64,000 bases of DNA from Nothophaeocryptopus gaeumannii (lineage: Eukaryota > Ascomycota > Dothideomycetes > Mycosphaerellales > Mycosphaerellaceae), in contig JASISA010000027.1 of the NCBI GenBank assembly GCA_031771865.1, positions 2,728,001 to 2,792,000 of the forward strand. Direction: 5' to 3'. Positions 51,572 to 62,104 of this stretch are shown here, piece after piece. Position 1 is the stretch's first letter. The number at the start of each line of letters is the position of its first letter. The notes beneath the pieces are model-generated. The model was not told where the DNA came from, did no database searches, and saw nothing but the letters and a program-made list of their open reading frames with translations. The position numbers and the translations under genes were made by a program.

Positions 51572-52062
51572 TTGAGTCGCGGTACATGTCTAGTGGTTGC
51601 AGTATATACCGTGTGACATGTATACTGACAATGTGCTGGGAGAGATTCGTGACTCCATTGACGGACGTGGCCGCATATGGGAGATGGACTCAGCGGAGAC
51701 GCGACGCGACTCAGCTCAACTCGCGGTGACTAAGCAATGGGATCGTTGCAACCTAAGGCAGCCACCTCAGGTCCCCCCTCAAGCACCCCACATCTTTCAC
51801 CTCACTCTGGCACCTGCAGGCTGCACACGTCCATCCAGCTTGGAGCACGCGAGCGACACCTGTCTCTTGTCTCGGCCACATCTTCGTCCCGTCTGAATCT
51901 GAAGTTGAATCTGAATTTACCCTGACATACGACACACTGACCACGCCGAGCCCTCGCACCGCGTAGAGAAGAACTGCTTTCTTTGACCACGTCGCCCTTC
52001 GCCAGTGCCCAGTCTTCTGCCCGCCGCACCTCTTCACACCTGGCAGTGTTGCCTACGCAGCC
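51572..52062. promoter_or_regulatory. Bidirectional promoter MUS7 / SEC17 with MCB-like repeat
   Basis: This 491-bp stretch separates divergent starts. A direct repeat acgcgacgcgac at 51699-51710 contains two overlapping ACGCGA motifs, close to the MCB consensus, about 130 nt before the MUS7 ATG. Short gaatctgaagttgaatctgaat repeats occur at about 51894-51916. A CT-rich tract lies before SEC17. Regulation by MBF is an inference. Confidence 0.4.
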
Positions 52063-53066
52063 ATGGCGCAAGACCCGCGAGCGCTGCTGCAGAAGGTCAG
52101 CTTGTATTCCATCTGCTGCTTCTACTCTGCAACGATTGCAAGCTAAGTCTCACTCGTACAGGCCGAGAAGACAGCCCAATCTGCGTCCGGAGGCTTCAGC
52201 CTCTTCGGCGGCAAGACCGAGAAGCTCGAAAATGCGGTAGACCTGTACACTCAAGCAGCAAACGCTTTTCGAATGCAAAAAGCCGGCAAGGAGGCAGGAC
52301 AAGCGTTTGAGCGCGCGGCTGCCATACAATCGGGCAAGCTCAACGAACCCGACGACGCTGCGAATACACTCACCGAGGCCTTCAAGTCATATCGCAAGGA
52401 TGAGCCGGAAGATGCTGCTCGCGTGCTCGAGCAGGCGATCCAACATTACACGATGAAGGGCAATTTCCGAAGAGCAGCTACACACAAGCAGAATCTTGCG
52501 GAGTTATACGAAGTCGAGCTGAGCGACCAAAAGCGGGCCATGGAGGCGTATGAAACAGCGGCCGGTTGGTACGAGAACGACAATGCAGAACAGTGGGTCA
52601 CGCCCCAGCGAGGTGTTGCATGCCTAGACAGTACTGACTGTTCCATTCCAGACTTGCGAACAAGCTCTATCTCAAGCTGGCTGATATCGCAGCCCTCGAC
52701 GGCGACTATCTAAAAGCCATATCCAACTACGAACGCATCGCCAAATCTGCCATCAACAACAACTTGATGAAGTGGTCTGTCAAGGAATATTTTCTCAAAG
52801 CTGGCATCTGTCATCTGGCCAACAACGATCAAGTAGCCACTCGCAGGGCATTAGATGTTTACCGCGACCTGGATCCAAGCTTCACCCAAACGCGGGAGCA
52901 CCAGCTGCTTGTCGACCTGACCGAAGCTGTAGAGGAGGGTAACGAGGAGAAGTTTGCGGACAAGTTGTTCCAGTTTGACCAGATGTCCAAGTTGGACAAG
53001 TGGAAGACCACGTTGCTGCTCAAAGTGAAAGAGCATATCGCAACCCAGGAGGACGATTTTGCGTAG
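52063..53066 (+). CDS. SEC17: Alpha-SNAP (Sec17)
   Basis: Exons 52063-52095, 52162-52592 and 52652-53066 encode 292 aa, exactly the size of Sec17. Introns are 66 and 59 nt; the second uses a GTGGGT donor. Alpha-SNAP binds the SNARE four-helix bundle and recruits the NSF/Sec18 ATPase to disassemble cis-SNARE complexes after membrane fusion. The TPR-like helical hairpins are clear: LENAVDLYTQAANAFRMQK, AGQAFERAAAIQ, AARVLEQAIQHYTMKGNFRR, AMEAYETAAGWYENDNAEQL and DYLKAISNYERIA. The N-terminal GGFSLFGGKTEK contains the membrane-attaching loop. The acidic end MSKLDKWKTTLLLKVKEHI matches the NSF-stimulating conserved C-terminal helix. Confidence 0.96.
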
Positions 53067-53181
53067 ACCACAAGCAGCATGCGTGGCGTTCGGCGTGTAG
53101 ATGCCAGCAAGAAGAATACCAGATACCCGTTAACGCCAGTCGCGAGACCGGTGTTATCGTCCTAGGCAATATGGTGGCATT

Positions 53182-53587
53182 TCACTTCCCGTTTCGCTGC
53201 TCAGTCTGGCTTGACGAGGGCGAAGCCTGTTGTTGGGTATCATCCTGCGCACTCGGTGGACCGAACAACCAATTTCGAATGCCCCAAGCGAAGCGTCCCT
53301 GGTCAAGGTCGGCAACCTCTTTCTTCGCCTCCCGTATATCGCTCATGATGGCCTCACTGAGGAGTTTGTCCTTGTCCTTGTCGTGATGCTGCTCCGCGAA
53401 AGTGCCGGCTCTCCTCTCCGCCTGTTCTTGCAGCGCTGGTTGAAGTGCTGTATATGCTGCTGTGTGGTTAGAGTATTTCTCCGATGTCTCACAGGGCTTG
53501 AAGCATCGCCACTCTAGTTCAAGACGCACCAGTGAAGATACCACAAGCACCTGCCAAGGTTGCTCCAAATAGACTTCCGCCCCTCAT
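53182..53587 (-). CDS. Small membrane-anchored protein of unknown function
   Basis: Exons 53530-53587 and 53182-53459 give 111 aa; the 70-nt intron begins GTGCGT and ends CTAACCACACAG, a fused branch site and acceptor. The N-terminus MRGGSLFGATLAGACGIFTG is one short hydrophobic Gly/Ala-rich helix, followed by a charged helix (DKDKDKLLSEAIMSDIREAK) and a WGIRNWLFGPP motif, then a Gln/Ser-rich tail. Size and layout resemble small inner-membrane proteins of mitochondria such as Mic12/Aim5, but no family can be assigned with confidence. Its 3' end faces SEC17 across about 115 nt. Confidence 0.6.
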
Positions 53588-53906
53588 GCTGTCTTCGTAG
53601 AAGAATTCGCGTTCTGCGACGATCAGAAATGGAAGCAATTGGTCAACACCACCGAGGACAGCAAGTCAGATGTTATATGTGTGCGATGCATGATGTAGGA
53701 CGAAGGATCTTGGATGGTGTAGCACTGAGGAAGTACGATTCCTCGGGAGGGCGGACGGGTGGCGATCGGGCCGTCACAAGCGGCGGGGGCGACTGCATTA
53801 CGGGAGCATCAACAGACGCTTTTCCTCCCCCTCAAGACTCTCTTCTTTGCTCTCCACTTCCTATTGAGCATACACATCACCACTCGTCCACCTGTTCCAG
53901 ACCGGC
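53588..53906. promoter_or_regulatory. Divergent region small protein / GatC
   Basis: This 319-bp stretch should hold both promoters. It is G-rich in the middle (cgggagggcggacgggtggcg at about 53743-53763, named by position) and C/T-rich just before the GatC start. No further element is seen. Confidence 0.35.
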
Positions 53907-54500
53907 ATGAGACTCTTGCTGACCCGTAGTGGCCGGCAGAGTGTGTTGCGCTGTACCCATTGGCTTAACTATGGACGTCGCTGCGAAGGGCATCGCTCAC
54001 TGACCTCTTCATCATGTGAAGAAACCACGGTCAAGGCCAACATCGATGTCAAGAGGCTTTTGGCAGAGCCCACATGGTCCGTCGCTGCTCTACTGACGTC
54101 CGATACCGACGGCACATCTGTGTCTGCGATGCAACTGCGTCACCTCCTTCGATTGGCTGCACTTCCACCTCCCAAGGATGATTCTGAGCAGAGCGAGATG
54201 CTTTCTACCCTTTCGTCGCAGCTACATTTCGTACGAGACATTCAAAACATCTCCACTGCAGGAGTTGAACCTTTACACAGTCTTCGAGACGAGACGGCAC
54301 AAGGCGAACAAGAAGCCGAGCTTGGACTGGCGGCGCTGCAAGACGCGCTGGCACAGGAAGAGACTGTCGGAAAGCATCACAGACGCATACGTAGGACAAA
54401 GCGGAGAGATGTGCCAGACTGTCAAGGAAAATGGAACGTGCTCGGATCTGCGAAGAAGACCGTCGGGAAATACTTTGTGGTGGAAGGGGGCACTAAATGA
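53907..54500 (+). CDS. Mitochondrial Glu-tRNA(Gln) amidotransferase subunit C-like
   Basis: This intronless gene encodes 197 aa. The start MRLLLTRSGRQSVLRC is a basic presequence. Residues about 70-135 carry the GatC pattern: MQLRHLLRLAALPPPKDD, MLSTLSSQLHFVRDIQNI and STAGVEPLHSLRDE, where the last motif is the hallmark of GatC. The family wraps between GatA and GatB, which transamidate mis-charged Glu-tRNA(Gln) in mitochondria. The C-terminal part is basic (HHRRIRRTKRRDVPD) and ends KYFVVEGGTK, typical of ascomycete versions. Its stop codon overlaps the ATG of a further open frame (54497-54901). Confidence 0.85.
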   Translation: MRLLLTRSGRQSVLRCTHWLNYGRRCEGHRSLTSSSCEETTVKANIDVKRLLAEPTWSVAALLTSDTDGTSVSAMQLRHLLRLAALPPPKDDSEQSEMLSTLSSQLHFVRDIQNISTAGVEPLHSLRDETAQGEQEAELGLAALQDALAQEETVGKHHRRIRRTKRRDVPDCQGKWNVLGSAKKTVGKYFVVEGGTK

Positions 54501-56403
54501 AGCCTTCTGAGCAAACACCGATAGACGCGGCTCGCTCTTCAGCTTCCCATTCCCGCAGAAAGACCATGACGAATGGAGTATGTTGTAGGAGGCTATCGAA
54601 ATCCGCACTTCTCCTACTAGTCTCACGCCTGAGCAGTTCACTCCTCGCATCTGCCTGCGGAAAGCTCGCTCCACCAAACTTCACGCATGCTTTGCGCAAG
54701 ATCCAGAGAAGCGGTGTCAGTGACGATTCTGCACGCACTGCGCATCAGATACTGCTCTCAACGATCGGTCAGCGGTCTTCTGAAAACACCTCCGCAACCA
54801 GCGGCGGCAATCCTATGCATCAGCTTACGCATTTGCTCTCAGATAATTGTCCAGTCTGTAGGCAGCGAGTCTATCTGATTGATCGCGATCATCACTTATA
54901 GGGTCTCAGGTGAAACAGACTGTGCGTGGGCAGTCATGTCCTTTGTTTTTCACCAGCCGCGGAACCAAATAAAGGCCGCCATGTGAAGCGAACACTAGGA
55001 GAACTTTGCAAAAGCCGGTGCCATTTGATCTCAGCCACTTTCGATGGCGTCTGCCTACATCAAAACTTCGTCACACCAGCCGCGGTCGGGAACAAAACAT
55101 ATCCCAAGAACGAAAACAGACCTCAAATCAATCGAAGAGCATCATGTAACGCATGGACGTTTGCCTCGCCACCGTTGCCAGTCACATCAACATCTACGAG
55201 AAGCGACACTGCACCACTGTGTGACACGGCTATCCTCTCAACTCCAGACCGCGGGGCGGGCATATCACCATCGCCAACACCGAATCGGAATTCCGCGGAA
55301 TCTCAGTAAACGCAATGTTCTGAAAGCATGACATGGAACGGAGTGCGATATCCGCCGATTGGCAATATTAAGACGGTCGAAGTGAGTGCGTGATTGGACA
55401 TATTGTGCTTCTGAATGTGGATCGACTCAGATCTCGCACCAATAACTGTATACAATGAGCATCAGACTCGTTTCACAAACCTGCTCAAGAAATGTCGGAC
55501 GACAGATCAAAGAGAATTCCCATTTTGACAATCAAACAGAGACTGCAGTGAAAAGGGCTAAGAAGGCTAAGAACGCAGCGAAGGGACTAAGACAACAGCA
55601 GGTGACCAGACTCAGCTAAGGTTCAGAGCTATCAAAACAACAAGCATGCTGGAGACAGCAGGAACGCTGCTCAGCGCAAACGTGACAAGTGCAAACAGAA
55701 GCAGAGAGGTCAGAGGCAAGACACCAGGACGATACGGACGGCCACGATCATAGTGAGGTTCTAAACGTTACAGAACTGCTACGTCGGCGACGAAGCAGAA
55801 GAGTCCACCAATGAACGGAGCTTGTCCGAGGACTCGTTGCGGCCAAGACGCCCAGTAAAGTCGTTCATGCCTTGCCTTGAGTCCATTCTCAGGGTCTCAA
55901 GCGCAACAGGCAGCTAAGATGTAAGTATGCTTCTGAACGATGCACTTTCTCGGTGCCTCTTACCCTTTGCATGCAATTCTTGAACGAGGATGCATATAGA
56001 TATCATCATCACCGATTGCGCCTGTACAAGAAGTAGCATGCGTCTGGCTGTCCCGAATCGCTTAAGCATTCCTTTAGGCTTAAATCTAAGTTCACTATCG
56101 TCGGCTGTCTCCTGTGGTGCTGTCGATCCCAAAACTCTGTTGGCGGTGCGTAGGCGGCTGACTGGGCAGCGGGGAAGGTGAGCCCAGAAGTACAGTAGAT
56201 ACTGTCCCTGATTGCAGACGTACTGTTTCCCATCAGTCAATACTACACACGACACTGCACCGTTCCTGGCGCTATCGCCGAGTCTTGGGCTTTGAGGAAC
56301 ATCGCCATATGGTCTTGTCGTCAGGCGCGTCGGGCTTGGGATTGCTATCTGTCGGACAGCTTGGTTTTGGCGCTGGGCAGTCGCCACAGAAAAGGTCGGA
56401 ACG
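54501..56403. other. 1.9-kb intergenic region, no confirmed gene
   Basis: No supported gene was found between GatC and the bZIP gene. A 134-codon frame at 54497-54901 overlaps the GatC stop by ATGA and ends with a CPVCRQRV zinc-like motif; I cannot tell whether it is translated. Fragments in the other frames around 54590-54720 also look protein-like but are short. The part at 55480-55760 is A/G-rich with many AAG/ACA steps. No RNA gene is evident. Confidence 0.4.
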
Positions 56404-57719
56404 ATGAGCGGTCGCACATCTGGGAAACGAGCTGCAGGTACAGGTATTGACAAAGCTTGGGCCAGTGGCCGAGTTCTCACGCCTGAGCAGCGAGCAAGGA
56501 AGCAGGAGGTCGACCGCAAAGCGAATCGCTTCATCAAGAAAGAGGTCCAAGATCGCTTGGCGCTGCTTGAAGCGCGCGTGCTGCAGTTGGAGCAGACCCC
56601 TTCAGACGATCCACCGAAAGCATCACAAAAGACGGGAAAGCTCCCAGCTGGCTCGGATCATGACTGGAGTGATATTCCAGGTAAGGCAACGCGAACGATC
56701 GCAAGGACAACTACTTACAGGTTCGTGTTACAGTGGGCTCGGGACGAGAACGACTTGACTTGGGTCCTTCGCAGGCTGGAAGCGCTGGGTCGCTTTCGGG
56801 AGGCCTTGTGGATGAGACCTTCACCGCACAGGATGCGTTCTTACAGCAGGCAGTCCCCGAAGGCGGTCAGACGGGATTCGCAAGCGTGCTGGACACGATG
56901 GATTCAAGCCGAAGCGATATTGGGCATCCTCAGCTCACGGATGTTTTCACTGCAGGTGGAAAGCCAATGCCTGGCGGCCAGGATCTGACGATGCTGTTGA
57001 ACCACTTGGTCAAGTATATCCGCAGCATACCTCCGGACAAGGTTTGCTACGACGATCGATTCAACCAGGATGCCATCATCAATGCCGTCTTAAAGGGATG
57101 GAAAGCCGCGTTTGCCAAGTATGAGCAGATTTGCCCCCTGTGGGAGGTGCTCCAGATGGTGGATTTTTGCTTGTTTAAGGACTGTAATATGGTAGAGAGG
57201 ATTAGCTGTCTGCGCATGTTGCACAAACGGTACATGTTCGAGACGAAAAATGTGCCCGTCGCCGTGGAAGGGCCGTTGCCAGTCTGGTACAAGCCGGAGT
57301 AAGAAACGATCCCTCTAGTGGTGAGACACGTACTGATCATTCGTGGCAGTGCTTCCCAGAATTTGATGGCTCATTCGCCAGTCATTGATCATCTTACCTG
57401 GCCGCGATTGAGAGAGAGGCTCGTTTCTTCCTCGCAGGACCAAGAGAGTGTCTTGACGAACAAATTTTGGGCACTTTTTGCCAGAAACATACGCGTAGCA
57501 TGGCAGTACGAGCCATTCGAAGTTCTAGCTTTCTCGCCGGAGTCATCACTCTATCAGCTCACTCAGCGCTTCGAGGCATCCATTGTGGACATGTCCAGCT
57601 GGCGCATGGATGTGTCGTTCTTCTACGACTTCCCGTGGCTTACGAACGACGTTCCTACAGCGAACTACATGCCCCTCCGGCAGGTTGTACCCAGTTTTGG
57701 TCTCAAGAGCGTATTATAG
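56404..57719 (+). CDS. bZIP-like transcription factor with DUF3425 domain
   Basis: Exons 56404-56680, 56734-57298 and 57350-57719 encode 403 aa; introns are 53 nt (GTAAGG...TTACAG) and 51 nt (GTAAGA...GGCAG). Residues about 27-62 form a bZIP-like segment (EQRARKQEVDRKANRFIKK, then ALLEARVLQLEQ), but the invariant N-x7-R spacing of the basic region is not kept, so DNA contact may be altered. A disordered linker leads to the DUF3425 domain at about 185-395, with KYEQICPLWEVLQMVD, the VIDHLTWPRLRERL block that spans the second splice, and NIRVAWQY. DUF3425/bZIP proteins are fungal regulators of stress, development or secondary metabolism; targets are unknown. No cluster enzymes are adjacent. Confidence 0.85.
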
Positions 57720-58740
57720 CTCAGCGTACCATGGAACAACAGAGACGACACGCTTACAGCGGCTCATTGCCGACGACGGCTGTACCGGGACAAGATCCCA
57801 TGTACGGGCATATGAGGACCGCGCCTCCGATGTACTTCCCAGACACCACTCTGATGAATTTGCCCTATGGCTGAGAGCAGTACCAGCATGTCAGCTCTCT
57901 GAAAGCATGACAAGTCAGTCGTACTGTACGGATGCGAATGCAGAGGAGTCAAATTCCGTGGCCGGCTGTCTGGAGTTCTTGTCCTCTGCCCAACAGCTGC
58001 AATATGACGAGGGAACTGCTGCTGCTGTTCTGCTGTTCCGCTAGCAAACATTCCCGGATACTGCCGGTGGCGTCTTTCTCGAGATGAAGTCGCAAAGCGG
58101 CATGGATGAGAGAGGAAGTCCAAATGGGACGATGCCTCTTGGGTACGAAGGCTGCAGGTCATAGCGGGAGCGTGTTGAGTTGTTGTTCATGTACGAGATA
58201 TCCGTCGACCAGCGCGTTGATCATACCTCAATTTGTTCGCTGCACGCATTCGTCTTGCCATCTAGCACGCGCGGTGATGTTGCGTTGTGATGGGGGCCTG
58301 ATGTTTCTTTTAGAGGCATCTCTCGCTGTCCGCGGGAGTGCCTGAGTCAAGGTCGTAACCCGATACGCCGCCAATGCCGATGCCGATACCGGTCGTAGAG
58401 GCTAACATGTCGACACCCTATCACAGACAGCATTGCTCATCGCCGCGCATGAATCACCGACGTGCATTTGTTGGACCAGAAATTGAGCCGTTGGCAACTC
58501 AGATTCTGCATAGCACGGTGAAGCACGGCATAATCATTGACAGTCGCACCGCAGGACAGGAGAGGTTTGGACAGGACCGGGCAGGCCGAGACACAGTAAG
58601 GCAGGGAAGGGCAGAGCGAGCCAGCAAGCGAAGGAGCAGAGCAGAGCAGAAGCGAGCCGGTCAAGAGTTGGGCAGAGCACAGCAGGGCAGCGAAGGGCAG
58701 CGTTCCAGGCGACGAAAGGCCGAGGCTGAGGCTGAGAGCA
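57720..58740. promoter_or_regulatory. 1.0-kb intergenic region, leader of the aminotransferase
   Basis: This stretch joins the 3' flank of the bZIP gene to the promoter and leader of the branched-chain aminotransferase. The last 180 bp are strongly purine-rich (see the separate repeat). Frames of up to 153 codons have no domain. Confidence 0.4.
58600..58735 (+). repeat. Degenerate GGGCAG/GAGC purine-rich tract
   Basis: Imperfect copies of gggcag, gcagagc and gagccag recur through this stretch, with few pyrimidines other than C. It ends next to the ATG of the aminotransferase. It resembles a decayed short tandem repeat in the 5' UTR and could also form R-loop or G-rich structure. Confidence 0.6.
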
Positions 58741-60123
58741 ATGGCGGCATCTCCCCTGCGAAGTCTTCTTCCATGGTGTGCAACCGGCGCAAATAAATTG
58801 GGTGTCGGCGGCGCCAATGTGGCCAGTCGAAGCATTGCAAGAGGACGACATGCGCTGCTCGAGGCCTCCCCACAGACAAGACTTGCAGGCCAGCGACGAT
58901 CATACAGCCTGAAGGCACCCGATGCGACAGACCCTCGACTCAGCGCCGTCGATGTGAGCCAGCTCAGTGTCACCAAAACCACCACACCGAAGCCCATTAC
59001 GCCCAGTGAAGAGCTGATCTTTGGGCGCACCTTCACCGACCACATGCTGTCATTGGAATGGACAGCAGCAGACGGATGGCTGCCACCGCGGATTACACCT
59101 TACCAGAACCTTTCGCTAGACCCCGCGACATGCGTACTCCACTATGCGTTCGAAGCCTTCGAGGGCATGAAAGCGTACAAAGACAAGGACGGTAACGTTC
59201 GCTTGTTTCGTCCTGACAAGAACATGGCACGTATGAACAAAAGCGCCGCGCGTATCGCGCTACCCACTTTCGATGGCGAGGCGGTCATCGACCTGATCCG
59301 CCGCTTTGTCAAGATGGAAGAAAGGTTTATCCCATCACAGAAAGGTTACAGCCTGTATGTTCGTCCAAATATCATCGGCACTCAACGCACGTTGGGCGTT
59401 GGTCCACCTGGTAGTGCTATGCTCTATGTCATTGCTTCGCCGGTCGGCCCATATTACCCAACTGGTTTCAAAGCCGTGTCGCTCGAGGCCACTGACTACG
59501 CGGTACGAGCGTGGCCAGGCGGAGTTGGCGCCAGCAAACTTGGAGCCAACTATGCCCCTTGTATCGTTCCACAGATGCAGGCTGCCACTCGCGGCTTTCA
59601 CCAGAATCTGTGGCTTTTCAATGACATCGACCCGGAGACCGGCAGAGAGGAAGATTTCGTGACAGAAGTAGGAACCATGAATCTCTTCGCGGCCGTGCAA
59701 AACAGGGAAGGCCAAAAGGAACTCATGACAGCCCCACTCGACGGCACAATCCTCGAAGGTGTCGTTCGTGATTCTGTCCTTACGCTCGCCCACGAACGAC
59801 TGATACTCCAGGGCTGGAAAGTTTCCGAGCGGAGGTTCCCAATGAGAGAATTAGCTGAATCCGCCCAAGAGGGTCGGCTACTCGAAGTGTTTGGCTCAGG
59901 AACCGCAGCAACTGTATCGCCCGTGAGGGCCATTTCATACAAAGGAGAGCTCGTCAATTGTGGACTTGCTGCTCACGAAGAAGTTGGCCCAATCGCGAAG
60001 CAAATGAAGGACTGGATTGAAGGGATTCAATATGGTGAAGAGGATCACCCTTGGAGGTAAGTCTTTGGATTCACGTTTTGACATCACCGACAAAACCTGA
60101 CGAATACTAGTGTAATAGCATGA
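58741..60123 (+). CDS. Branched-chain amino acid aminotransferase, mitochondrial
   Basis: Exons 58741-60056 and 60111-60123 encode 442 aa; the 54-nt intron is GTAAGTC...ACTAG. The second exon adds only SVIA, turning HPWR-stop into the family ending HPWSVIA. The class IV PLP enzyme transfers the amino group between Leu/Ile/Val and 2-oxoglutarate. A long Ser/Arg-rich presequence (about 55 residues, SIARGRHALLEAS, RRSYSLKAP) points to mitochondria. Motifs: HYAFEAFEGMKAYKDKDG, RLFRPDKNMARMNKSAARI, YVRPNIIGTQ, the PLP-lysine block GGVGASKLGANYAP with Lys266, EVGTMNLFA, DGTILEGVVRDSVL and FGSGTAATVSPV. All active-site blocks are intact. Confidence 0.95.
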
Positions 60124-61790
60124 TTTGCGTTTGAAAAGCGGCACATGTACTATACAGCCAAAACTTGTACATTGATAGATGTCACCGGCTTCCACTCATG
60201 GGCCGTTGCTACAAGCCCAAATGATTTGAGCATGAATAAGAACGAGCTACGATCGCACCTTTTATCCAGAGATTGCCGGTCAGCTTTCGCTATAGTTCTG
60301 CCGTCAGAAACCGGGTGTGACAGCTCTTGCGTTCACGTCGTAACGCAGCAGAAGACCCAAAGAATAGTTGGAATGAGCGTTCGCATGGAAGCTACTTGAG
60401 CAAGATCGCGAAGTCAAAGTATGACACAGAATATCATGGGCGTACCCGTCAATAGAAGTGTCATTTCACTCATGCCTTCCTCTTGCTTTGATATAGCTAT
60501 ATATATCAGGCTGATGTTATTTGGTCCTTCATCATAGTCTCTAACCATGTAGCAAGTGGTCAGGCACATGCAGCCATCTATGTAGAGACGCCCAGAGAAA
60601 TGTTTGTTGTTTGATTCATTCGCGCACGGAGATCAGAGGATACGATCGTGCGAGCATAGTTCAAAATGTTGGTATTGCTTGTCCGGCAATCACTGCCGCT
60701 GGCGACGTCACAAATTGCCCCTAAATACACATGCGCCGAAGTTGCCATGTGAGCGAGGGCCGTGCGTGATAGAGTTGCGAGATGCGCTTTGTAACCCATT
60801 TATAGCAACATCCAGCGTCGATCGTTCGCGAGCCCCGGCTTCCGAGCGCCGGACCGAAAACGCTGGACCTCCTCCCATGTAACAAGGCCAATACTGTACT
60901 ATCAAAGACCCCACCGTTCACCCCTCACGCGACGCCGCCATTATGTTGAACGGGACTTCTACGCCCAGGCTCCTACTCTCACATGATTTGATGCCTCTGC
61001 ACTCTGCCGTGCGGTCCCTGTACGTCCACGCCACTAGGTCAGTTGCAGAGAAACGGTCAGTGTGCGCTGAGCCTCGAGCTCGAGACATGGACGTATTCTC
61101 AAGATGGATCAGGATTCATCAAGGCCTTACAGGCCCCTACACGGCATGCATGATGCCATATCGGCTGTCCGCCCACTCTGGCGCACTGCGTTAGCCGAAG
61201 CAATACCGATTGACAGCGGTCAGTGGGCCGATGCCTGCTGGGGCCCCCCTACCTCACATCGGAAGCCAATTTGAATCTGCCGGCCGCGTCCACCGTTCAG
61301 GTGCCACAGAGCGGTCAAAGCAGTGCAACCGAATCAAAATCTTTGCGCTCAATCACAAACCTCCTTCGTTCGCTGGGCATGCTCCTGGGCCGCGCCATTC
61401 TCTGCATCAATCGGGAAGACGCACTGTGGTGTGGCAGCGATACTGATTGAGGAAGGGGGATAATCAAAGCTGGCGCCATCTGAACTTTTGCCCCGTCCCT
61501 TCCGCTGATGTTACAAGAATTTACGTATACCATTTGAAACACAGTGATCTGTTGTTGATACATCACAGTGGATGCATCCATGCTCGACTTTTTACACCGG
61601 CCCCAGCACCAACGCTTCACCCAAAGCCGGCGACGTATCAGGTTGCCCTCATTGCCCATTCTCGAGGAAACGCCATCCAAAACCCCCAAACCGGTCCCAT
61701 AACCCGTAGCGTCGAGATTGATGGAGGCGAATGTGAGCAAGACTCAGCGAGACCAGACGCTGCCTCCAGCAAGTGTATGTTGGTCAATCC
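60124..61790. other. 1.67-kb convergent intergenic region, no gene seen
   Basis: Between the 3' ends of the aminotransferase and the zinc-ribbon gene no supported gene or RNA was found on either strand. A near-palindromic AT tract (tgatatagctatatatatca) lies at about 60488-60507. Frames of up to 141 codons are low in conserved content. This could be an old relic region or simply spacer. Confidence 0.4.
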
Positions 61791-62104
61791 TCAGTTGACT
61801 TCCGTGCCGCACTGAGGACATCGCTTCCCAGGGAGTACCCATTGTGTCTGGCCTCTTGACAGGCAATTGGGACATCGACGACCAGGTACCTGTGTAAATG
61901 TTAGATTGGTCCGCGAGATCTCACTGAAGAGGAACTTACTGGATGCCCACGCATGGGGATGTCAATGCTGTGTCCGCTGTTTTCGCCAATCGTGTCATCG
62001 CTATGACTTGAGGAACTTGAAGAGCTCGTGATCGTTGTCAGCGGAGGTAGTTGTTCGATGCCGAGTCGAAGGAGAATCTCCAAGCGTTGAGCAGTGTCGG
62101 ACAT
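61791..62104 (-). CDS. Small zinc-ribbon protein, uncharacterised
   Basis: Exons 61940-62104 and 61791-61889, split by a 50-nt intron (GTAAGT...CACAG), encode 87 aa. The first half has an amphipathic helix (AQRLEILLRLGIEQLPPL) and a Ser-run; the second half, given only by correct splicing, has two CxxC knuckles, Cys61/Cys64 and Cys79/Cys82, 14 residues apart, joined by a Trp-Val strand, as in a rubredoxin-like zinc ribbon. The protein is too short for the usual annotation cut-offs. The role is unknown; zinc ribbons of this size occur in transcription and ribosome-linked proteins. The frame keeps open through both exons and the ribbon pattern makes chance unlikely. Confidence 0.7.

Noticed and set aside
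55914..56537. A 207-codon minus-strand frame upstream of the bZIP gene
   Set aside because: It overlaps the first exon of the bZIP gene in antisense and carries no domain.
60480..60510. AT-rich near-palindrome as an origin or attachment site
   Set aside because: The symmetry is imperfect and the tract is short; nothing else supports a function.
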